DNA of 64,000 bases from Lineus longissimus. Lineage: Eukaryota; Nemertea; Pilidiophora; Heteronemertea; Lineidae. The stretch is taken from assembly GCF_910592395.1 (NCBI RefSeq), contig NC_088326.1, forward strand, positions 4,719,001-4,783,000. Reading direction: 5' to 3'. The position numbers were made by a program, and so were the translations under genes. The notes below the pieces were generated by a model. It did not search any database and was not told the DNA's origin. It worked only from the letters and a program-made list of their open reading frames with translations. Shown here piece by piece: positions 47,754 to 58,500 of this stretch (its first letter is position 1; every line of letters starts with the position of its first letter).

Positions 47754-50700
47754 TTATGATTTGAAGCAACAATGGAATGATTCTCTTAATACATCGCGCA
47801 AATCTTTTCGGTATTTCGCACCGCCCCCTATACAGTACATATAAAAATTAATAGCATAATTGAAAAACCACAGATTTACTACAACGAAGACCTCGACGAG
47901 ATACCGCAGGTTCCAATAGACTTCATCCATTTTGTAAATCTCCCCGATAGCTGGCAGATCCATCAACACATGGTGCAGTCGAAATGGAAGTGACGTCACG
48001 CAATATGCCAGGCTAACAAATATGAGCATGCGCGTTAGGTGTTGCTGTTCCTTCAGTTTCCCCTGACCTTGACCTTCTCTGATAGTTCCGCTCATCTTTG
48101 CCCGCTGCGCCGATGCCTTTTTAACCGTGGCAATAATGACTAAATTTGCTCCGATTATGACGACGAACGGGCCGAAAGTTGCCATAAACATTTGTGCCAA
48201 TGAGGCAACAATCTCGATTTGTGGGTATTCTTGGACTTGGATGATGAGAATTTCGGTGCCTGAGAAATATAATGGTATTTTTTTCGTAAACAAAAACAAG
48301 GCCACGTAGACTTTACTTAAACTTTACTTAATGTACACGATGATTGATAGAGGGCTCTGGCCTGATGCTGCAGAGTGGATAAACAATGATAACCATGTAA
48401 CGTGCATATCGCGATTTAAGTGATGTTTTCCAGTGTTCTTCAAGTGTCCATTGATTTCTTTAGCGTGCTGTTAGTGGCAGTTGATATAACATTTTGCATG
48501 AAAACTTTAATAAGATATGGCATAGGATGTGAATCCATATCCACGTCATTTCAAAATATTTGACTCTCTTAACTTGTCATGTGATCGAGAGGCGGGCTTA
48601 ACTTTTTAAACTTCTACACTCGCACCATGTTATCGACACTATCATCATCTCCTTGATAAACCTGCCAGACACTTTTACCGCATACTCTTAAAAAATTATC
48701 AATAAAAACAACTACACATCATGTAGTACATATTGCACCAACTGGGAAATAAGTAACATTACCAGTGAAACTGACCAGTATTTCGTTATTATTACTGGGG
48801 GAAATGATATATATATATATAGGAGAATCTTGAATTCACACCATACCAGTGCAGAGTCGAGACTCGTCCATTACCTAGGGCCGGCGTATTACTGCTCTCT
48901 GCCTGGGTTACTATTTTGTTACTGATATAACCTGGACGGTTTTAATGGCAGCCAATGCAAGCACAGAGACTGGCCCTATCGAACTGTTGATGCATCAGAG
49001 TATTGAGGGACTTTCTCAATCGATCTAAAGTTAACTAGTATTGCGCCCCAATTAGAATAATTACTTTAGGAATCTTAGCCGCATTCTGGAGCTGATTTAT
49101 AGAAACACCGGCCCCCAAATGCCTTACACCTGGTGCGCGGCTCTACCGAGGTAGGTGTGCTCTCTGATCTCAGGGAGTAGGACGACCTTCGACGAAGTTT
49201 CACCATCTCACTCATACATACCTATCACTGGATTCTTGACATACACCATCACAAATGGAACTTGGAGATTGAATATTATCGATATAACCATCGTGATGAT
49301 GACCGTCTTGATGGCCCTTGATTTGGTGCAGAGTCTTGGGGCAGCCATCGGAAACCTCACCGCGATCAGACGATCAACGCTCATCTCTGCGAGAAAGAGC
49401 CCTGAAGCCACGGCGTACATGTATACTGTACAGTAATGTAACCTAAAAAGAAAGGGTTGCTAAATCAAGTATCGGTATGGAGTCAAAGCATTGTAAAGGG
49501 GTTCTGGCAGAAGAGGGAGCAAAAATCCAAAGAGGTCTCGAAGAAGCGAAAGGCCCTCCCCTCCTGTACCTTGCCTAGTACAATGATGTATAGGGGCGAA
49601 CTTGAGAAGTGATAAAAATGCTGAAATTTCTTACCTTTGGTGCGTATGGGACCTCCGTTGTTTTTCTCTCCTACATCTACATGTACCTTAACCCTTCATT
49701 GACACAATGTGGCCAAATGAAAACTCTGAGTTGTGACACTCGACAGCAGCGGGTTCTTTTTTTGACACAGAGTTCACTCTGAGTCGTGACACTCGTCAGT
49801 CAGGACTGAAAGCAGCAGGTTGTTTTTTGACACAACTTTATTAATTTCACAATTTTCGACAGAAAGGCCCTTAGTATATGACTCATACTCACGTCATGAC
49901 CCAGTAACCAGTATGTAAAGATCTGCTTCCTGCATGCCAACCCCCCGAAAAAAAATCAATTGATTTCAATTCCTCCAGAGCTTTGCCCGAAATTCTTTCA
50001 TATCATGCCTGATTTATATGGGGACTTATATAGGGATATTTTTCTTTCACCAAGACTCAATATGACAGTTATGATCTGATACACGAACCTTTGAAATGAC
50101 TCCTAAAGTTAGCTTTTATCACTGAATCTAAATACCGTTCTCTTCTGAAATTGACCTCAAGAGAAGAATACAACTCCAACTTACTTTTGCATTTAACTTC
50201 ATCAATCAAATTACGTTCTAACGAGTCTCTAATCTTCAACCTCGTTTTCTCCACAAAGGAACATGGACAAAATGCCCACCAAATACCTGCTTATACAAAG
50301 CATATCCCCTCCAGGCTTTTGGAGGTAATGTGGTCATTCTTAAAATAACTCACATCCATAAGCGATTGCAAAATACGAATGATTTGATAGGTGGTTTGGT
50401 GGAGATACATAAAAAGACGAAATGCTTTAAACACAGATTTGTCAGCATTAGCATTAGTCAACCAAGCTCACCCCAGCATGCGTATGGCAGGATACCTGTC
50501 CCAAGTAATCCCCACCCACGCGGCCATTGACGATTCTACACTCAAGCAATTTACAAACGTCAAGTAACAAAATTCCGACAAAAAACATTCAACCGAGAAT
50601 CCCCATTACACGAGATCTTAATGTCTCCCACACCGGTGTATCTAGTACCTGATCAAAAAAGAGTGAGTATTTTGACAATCATCAAAATCGTCCACCACTC

Positions 50701-53700
50701 CCGTTCTAGCATTCAAATCGTCCATTAGCAAAACACACCCAAGCTGACTTTATTTCTGATATCCATCTCCCAAAAGACTGAAAGCATCAAAATCAGGTGA
50801 TGCTGTGTACACGCTAGACTCTGTTGGTGGTCTGTACACAAAACACATGTAAGTGTCATCTTCAGTACCAAAAAAGATTTTAGCAACTTTAACCAGGCAC
50901 AGTAAGCATTTATCTCCAATAACTTCACGCCATGTCGAATATCTTCTCGAACTAAAATTGGTACCAACTGATGACTTGCCCCTACCATCCCCACTGTACT
51001 TTATCCCAGGTTTCGAAAACAGAATATAATAATCTACATTTGTTATCTCATCTATTCTTGTGGAACGTCTCTAAGCATGCAAATATGTGAACATCTTTAC
51101 TAGTATCATCGGTATCTGACCACTCCAGTTTACAACTGGTTGTTGAAGTAAATAATCAAACTAATAAAAAGTCCGATAACAATGATAGAAAGGCGGTAAA
51201 AATCCAGTTATGGGACAGTGTCGCTCAAGACGACATTGTGAGGTATCAGGAAGTATTAACAGCCAAATTAGGCGAAATAAATGTTCCCTTTCATGCACTT
51301 AGGTGTAATAATTACTCGTGTACGAACCACACTGGGGATATAGAAAAATTCCACGATGATATAGTATCGGCATGTGTTAGGGCAGGTGATGAAACCATAC
51401 CTTTTAGTAATAAGAGTACCTTTCGCGGTAGAGCAGGTTGAGACGAAGAAAATCAGTGAGCAAAAGAGACGGGCTCAGTTTTGGCATGAGTTATGGAAAG
51501 AAAATGGGAGACCAAGAAATGGTTACGTCGCAGACATACGTCGCAACACTTGGGCACAATATCATTTAGCGGTAAAACGGGTGAAAAAGAATCAAGATAA
51601 GGTAGCTGCAGATAAAATTGGCAAACTCAACTAGGGGTAAGAGTAGTAAGGAATTCCGGACAGATGTAAAGAAAATAAAAGGTACAGGTCGTGTCACACC
51701 TAATACTGTGGACGGTGTTGAGGGGAGTGAGGCGATATGTCAAGTTTTTGCAAATAAATTCAGTAGGTTATACAACTCAGTTCCGTATGAAGTTGATGAA
51801 ATGCATGAGTTGAAAATGTGTCTAAATGATAGTATTTTACAAAATTGCTGAGTTGGTCAATGCCAAAATGATCATCGAGTTAATGTGCAGGAAGTTTTTC
51901 AGGGGGTGAAACAGCTTAAAGCGGGAAAAAAAGACAGTATTTCAGACATTAGATCTGATCATTTTATGAATGGTGGTCCCAAACGTTATACGTATACATG
52001 TATATCGTTTCTGCTTAGTTCGATGATCTCACACGGTTACTGTCCTACCAATTTTACAAGGTCTTAGGTAATACCGATACCTAAAAATAATAGGAAGTCT
52101 TTATGTTCATCAGAGAATTATAGAGGTATTTCTCTGAGCAGCATTATTGGCAAGATTCTCGATAACATCCTTTTAAAGAAGTACGATTCTATTTTATCTA
52201 CATCTGACTCCCAGTTTGGTTTTAAGGCTGGGATGTCAACGGCTACATGCAGCACTGATGTGAATGAGGTTATAGAATATTACAATAGCTGCAAAACTGC
52301 AGTCTACTGTGTTATGCTTGATGCAAGTCGGGCCTTCGCTTGTGTTCATTTCATTAAATTATTTAGGGTATTGATGAAGAAAAGCCTGTGCCCTTTAATT
52401 GCACGACTTCTGGCCAATTTATATACAAATCAGATCACGCAAGTAAAGTGGGGTGAGGTTTTATCGATGGAATTCTCAGTTAGGAATGGTGTGAAACAAG
52501 GGGGTGTATTATCACCAGTATTGTTCGGTATATATCTTGACGAACTTTCAGATAAATTGGGTAAATCTGGGGTTGGCTGCCACATTGGCAGCATGTTCTT
52601 TGACGCCTTTGCCTATGCAGATGATGTCATCATTTTAGCGCCGTCATTAATCGGGCTTAGGAAAATGTTGAAGGTTGCAAGTGAGTTCTCGTTTGAGTAT
52701 ATGATTTCTTTCAACGCGTTGAAAAGCAAATTTCTTGTATTTGGGTGTAATGATCTTCCACCCGTGGTGGTTTTTCAAGGTAATGCAATCAGAGTATCCC
52801 AAGAGGAAATTCATTTAGGGATACTTCTGGGTCATGACGTACGACGTAGGCGGATACAACTATGTATAAATGATCTTTATAAACGCACGAACATTTTAAT
52901 GTCTCAGTTTAGATTTGCCAACTACAGCACAAGTTATAGACTATTTAAAAACGTCTGTATGTCCTTATATGGATACCAACTATTAGACATGTCAAAACCG
53001 TATATGGAAGACCTCAACATCGCATGGCGTAAATGCATCTGACAGGCATTGTGTCTCTCTTACCGTACAGATAATGAGCTATTAACAGATATCATATATA
53101 TATATATATAAAGGATGATTCGTTACTGCATTGAGAAAGGCCATGAACATTCCACGACCAACACGTAAAGCTTGATTAGGCTTCTTCAAAGGCATCAACG
53201 AGTAAATGCCAGAATAAATGCAAGAGAGTTTCCCCACGAGAAACATAGTTTTCCATATAATGTTCATAAAACAAAGAGTCAAAAACATAAACATTCTTAG
53301 GTTTAAACTTCCCAACACTAAGCGTTCTCTCCGAAAACTTCACATAAAACGGTACACTAAAGGACCGATGGGCTACTAAAGTTAATAGAATGAAACGAGA
53401 AAAAACCCGTATGAAGGAATTTAATGAAGTGGCAAAACCGTGTAGTAAAATCGTCTCATTAGGCGACATAGGCGCCAATGATCATGGTGATTAAGAACGG
53501 GTACCCCTTCAAACCCGTATTTCACATGTTTAATTCTGTGCACGCGTTTGATAGATTATGTATAGAGAAGGTGTTATAATTGATATTAGTTAGACCGTGC
53601 CGACCTGAAAAATGCCTCTCTCCGGTCTTCATCGACATATCCCAACTTAAAGTAAACTACCGGGTGATAAACCGCGTTTTGAATGAGCATCAAAGTGTCC

Positions 53701-53933
53701 ACCACGGCCATCGCCTTCATGTAGATACACGGGGAGAGCGCACGGTTGTGTTTCCTATTCGCCACCAGGATGGAAAGGATGTTTCCCGGCACGCCCATCG
53801 CTACTGGTAACATCCACAGATAACGAGTCAAGATCTGGTAGGCCAGAAACAACATTGGGTACAGTCGTTGAGGTAAATCGGCATTCTCGTAGTCTAGAAG
53901 ACTTGCGGTGATAGATGAACTAGGGGGTTTCAT
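47754..53933 (-). CDS. Gene G: class A GPCR, C/D/G subtype
   Basis: Exons 53933-53605, 49442-49222 and 48259-47754 give 351 aa from the conserved ATG. It has the TM6/loop 3 variant LPFRLHHVLMDL and a tail RDVLRESFHCC. A single change (TAA to CAA) removes the upstream stop seen in C. The frame is therefore open back to an ATG at about 54059 (43 extra residues) and to a nearer MSSQLSGSA start; the conserved ATG remains the best guess. The donor of exon 1 is GTCGGC. Intron 2 (962 bp) shares the deletion found in C, while intron 1 keeps the longer LINE arrangement found in D. Confidence 0.84.
49838..53363 (-). mobile_element. LINE-a in intron 1 of G, interrupted
   Basis: The same arrangement as in D: tail (50254-50069), endonuclease (50994-50400), interruption by LINE-b, then the endonuclease start at about 53130-53318. 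Non-functional. Confidence 0.6.
51015..53110 (+). mobile_element. LINE-b in intron 1 of G (dead)
   Basis: The RT frame is 52233-53042 (269 codons) with YADD intact. It has the shared nonsense codons at 51439-51441 and 52065-52067. It lacks the 938-bp TIR element of D. A one-base difference near 51450 changes the linker frame. The 3' end is at an AT microsatellite. Confidence 0.75.
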
Positions 53934-54277
53934 TGCGGAGCCACTTAATTGAGATGACATTTCGAAACAGCAGATTAGGCTAATAAAGGCCACGCTGCAC
54001 AGGAGTCTTTCAGTGTCTCTCTGTAACGATTTCATGACACGCATTTCAATAACCCACATGGAAACTTTATATCTTATGTTTCAAACTTTGGTAACAAAAT
54101 ACTTCTATTCACTTGACACGCCAACATGTTAATCTGAAGCTCCCAGGTATGCGAAAGCATGTTTTTTTCTCGAACCAGTTTGTTTGCATAGCTTGTTCAG
54201 TCGTTAGCCGGCTCCCTGGTGCTGGCAGTACCAAAACCAAAATGAAGCTTTTATGACGAGAACTAAGGTCAAATGAC

Positions 54278-54317
54278 TATTATATAGCTGGACATCACCG
54301 CGGTCCGCCATTGCGGA
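54278..54317 (-). promoter_or_regulatory. Candidate core promoter of gene G
   Basis: TATATAATA (minus strand, 54286-54278) preceded by the GC-rich block, here with CCGCAATGGCGGACCG. Confidence 0.42.
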
Positions 54318-54973
54318 GAAATTTTAAGCCTTCGTAGCTAACTCTGGCGCCCAACTCCAGTAGAACTTGTCCGGCTTGAGGACAGATGAACAACAGAAGT
54401 GATACAGGAATAAATTCCATTGTAGCTTCCTATCTCAAAGCATCAACCAATAATTTGTTGGTGGTGAATAATTTTCATGGTGCATTTTCATTTCCTCTCA
54501 GTCCGGGAAAAACAACTGTACAGAAATGCCTTTCTTTATGCTACATAGAAGAATGTCTGATCACCACAGAGCACTCCTTGGATGGCCTTTCCATGTCGTC
54601 TCGGGAACATTTATTGCAGGTCACTTCAAATTCAAGCTCTCAGAAAAAGTAATGAAATCAAATGCGAAAAATGGCTGTCCTGATTACTTATAACACGCCC
54701 GTAGTGTTGTATAATTCAATAAAAGAGAAGACCTTTGAACTTACTAGCGCTTTTGGTTTAATATTTTTTGTACCTTTTCAGCGCTGTTACACTACTTTAG
54801 AGTGTTTAGTGTAAGATCTGTTAAAAATGAGTTTGGCATCTTAGGATAATTACAAGTGTTTTGCGTAACATGGTCCAATTAATAGCGGGTAGATGGCAAG
54901 GAATAGTCGCAAGTGGAGCATTTTCAGAATGACGTGTGTGACAACGTTTCAGGTTCTGAAATTAACAACCCTA

Positions 54974-55164
54974 GGGCCGTTAAGAAGAGACCGAAACCGA
55001 TTTAGATCGATCCAGTTCGGTCTAAGGTTGGTCTGCCTTGTATAAACTCGCGTGAATGAGATCTGGTCTGGTACGATTTACGGATCATACTTGCGTCATC
55101 GAGGTGATTCGGTCTGGTTGTGGTCTGGTCGAGTTTGGTTTGGTTGGGCCCCTGTAAACAGCCC
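54974..55164. repeat. Spacer inverted-repeat element, G-H
   Basis: Same family. It shares the CTGTAAACAGCCC end with the D-E copy, which supports the E-H relationship. Confidence 0.42.
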
Positions 55165-55512
55165 ATAATCTCTTAAAGCAAACTTCGTACAAGCTATGCA
55201 ATGCCCTTACGGCTCCTCAGTCGGTGCTAGAGCAATTGATGCAACATCAAGTCATGCGCGAGTTTCTGAATGGAACCCTGTTGCAGGCCTGGCCTATTGT
55301 CCACATCGATGTTCATTAGGGCGAGTCTAGCTTTCTGTCCTGCACCAGATTTATTAACAGCCAATAGGAAGATAAATTTTCACCTCCCGAGAAAATGTAA
55401 AATAAAGGCCCAAACGTTGTTCGTGCGAAATCCTATTTCAGCTTTGCTTACTGCAAGGGAAAAAAGCTGTCTCATGATTCAGGGGTCCGTAAGTCAAGGT
55501 GGAACAGCACGA

Positions 55513-58500
55513 TTATGATTTGAAGCAACAGTGGAATGATTCTCTGAACACTTCGCGCAAATCTTTTCTGTATTTCGCACCGCCCCCTATACAGTACATA
55601 TAAAAATTAATTGCATAGTTGAAAAACCACAGATTTACTACAACGAAGACCTGGACGAGATAGCGCAGGTTCCAATAGACATTATCCATTTTGTAAATCT
55701 CCCCGATAGCTGGTAGATCCATCATCATATAGTACAGACGATATGGAAGTGACGTCACGCAATATGCCAGGCTCACAAGTATGAGCATGCGCGCTAGGTG
55801 TTTTTGTTCCTTCAGTTTCCCTTGACCTTGGCCTTCTCTGGTAGTGGCGGTCATCTTTGCCCGCTGCGCCGATGCCTTTTTAACCGTGGCAATAATGACT
55901 AGATTTGCCCCGATTATGACGACGAACGGGCCGAAAGTTGCCATAAACATTTGTGCCAATGAGGCAATAATTTCGATTTGTGGGTATTCTGGAACTTGGA
56001 TGATGAGAACTTCAGTGCCTGAGAAATATAATGGTATTTCTTTGGTAAACGAAAACAAGGCCACGTAGACTTTACTTAAACTTCACTTAAACGAATACTG
56101 AGACTGCCATTGGGTTTTCTGGCTTATCGCTCATGTACATGTGAGAGACTGCATCGTAGCTGATCCAGTTGTTGATACGTTGTAATTATGAGTGCAGCAC
56201 GAGTTGTGATTTGGTTTGTGACATCCATTCGCAATGCCTACGAACAAATCATTTTGATGGGAAACAAAATATGAAGGGATAAGGCAAACGATAGTCGAAG
56301 GAACATCACGGCGAATTGGTCATGCACTGACATGTTGGAGCAAAACCACTGACCGCGATATAGCTTTCGGACCGGTTTCAAAGAATGGCGCAGCTACTTG
56401 TATGGAATACACTTGTAAACTGGAAGCATATTTATCGAGGTGGTGTCAGTGACGTGTGGGTTTGTTCATGTTGTTCCGATTTCATGACGGGCAGAGACAG
56501 GTATTCATCCACAACCGGAAGTGTGGCACCGTCACATAGAGCTTATTAAAAGTCAGGTTGTGGTAAATACATGGCTGGGATGGATCAAAGTGGAATTATT
56601 CTCAAGCTGTGGTTGATTCTAAATCTACAGAGACGGGCCATCACAGAAATATGCTTGTTTATAACATGTTAGAAAATATGGTCTTATTGGTCAGTTTAGA
56701 ATTTGTATTTTGATTTTGTGCTATATCAATGCGCGAGTGACTATTTGATGGATATACTGTACGGAAATTCCTTTTCTCTCAGGCGATCGGCTTTGGAATT
56801 TTCTTAAACCTTATTATGATATTGGCAAAGGCTTTTTCTCGACACATATAAGATTTGCGCGGGTTGATTGGTCCTTGGTGTAATTTCTTTACAAAAACTT
56901 ATGAACAAAAAAGTATTCTTAATGTACACGGTGATTGATAGAGGGCTCTGGCCTGATGCTGCAGGTGGGGTAAACAATGATAACCATGTAACGTGCATAT
57001 CGCGATTTCAGTGATGTTTTCCAGTGTTCTTTAAGTGTCCATTGATTTCTTTAGCTTGCTGTTAGTGGCAGTTGATATTACATATTGCATAAAAACTTGA
57101 ATAAGACATGGCGTAGAATGTGAATCCGTATCCACGTCATTTCAAAATATTTGACTGTCTTAATTTGTCATGCGATCGAGGGGCGGGCTTAACTTTTTAA
57201 ACTTGCACCATGTTATCGAAACTGCCATCATCTCGTTGATAAACCTGCCAGACATTTTTACCACATACAATGTTCACGAAAATTATCAATTAAAACAACT
57301 AAACATCATGTAGTACATATTGCACCAACTGTGAAATAATTAACATAAATAAATAACAGGGTGCATTGTTACCGGTATGCCAAGGGTAATAGAAAAAGAT
57401 TGGTGGCAATTTCATTTTCCTTGATTCATTTTGTCAGACATGAAAGACTAAAATTAAAATGTAAAGATTCATTTTTTATTCAACAGTTGATAAATCCTGA
57501 ACAAACAGGTTCTCAAACAAAAACAACATTCTTACATAACAATTCCAACACATTGACATCTTAAGTCAACAAATCAACTAATTAATGTCAATCTCGTCAT
57601 CAAATCCAAGTCCATCTTCTTCAAAATCGTCCATCTCCTGATTGTCTAATAGCAAATCATGGTCAGCTGCTGCTCCATCATGCATAAGCCCGGCCACGTC
57701 CCACGCCCTCACGATGGCCTCACGCACTATTGCATCCCATGACCTTGAAACAATGTTCAAAACGGTTTCCAATTGAATTTTTGGACAACTTCCATTTGCA
57801 TCCGTTTTTTTCCCACCGTTTCCATTCGTTGCGCGTTCTTGATTTGAAGGCCCGCATAACTGTACAATCCAATGGTTGCACAATCGAGGTACACCCAGGG
57901 GGAATGTACTGAGTAACGACATTAACATCAGCGGCTTGAAGTTGAAATTCTTCCTGCAGATGAACACGACAGCGATCCATTATCAATAGCGAATTGTCCT
58001 CCACCTCCTCTCTTTCGATTCCATCAACAAAAGGACAGAAAACCTCAGTGAGCCAGAACTTCAAAGCTTCCTGTCTAATCCATCCAGTTGGCGTTCCAAT
58101 CACCTGAAAATACAGGAAACCTGGTGAACGCCTAGTGTTTTATTTTACAACACAGTGAATGTGCTTCAGAAATTGAAAGACATAAATTTTTACTGTTTTA
58201 ATACATGTCTAATACACCTAGGTATACCGGGGCAAAAAATGATGACTGAGGCAACGTGCAAGACAAACTTAGACGCCTGCCGTTTAGTTGAGTGTTTAAC
58301 TATAAACAGAACACATGTTTTTTTCATAATTTGTGTTTTGAAATTAAACACATCTTGAGTAAAAAACGTGTCATAAGTGTTTTGAAACTGCAACAGAAAT
58401 AACATGTAAATGTATTTTCTTTAAAAACATCCAGATTTACAGTGCAGCCAGAAAACTGGTACATGTCTTCAGTTGTCTAACACTAAGATAAATTTACAAT

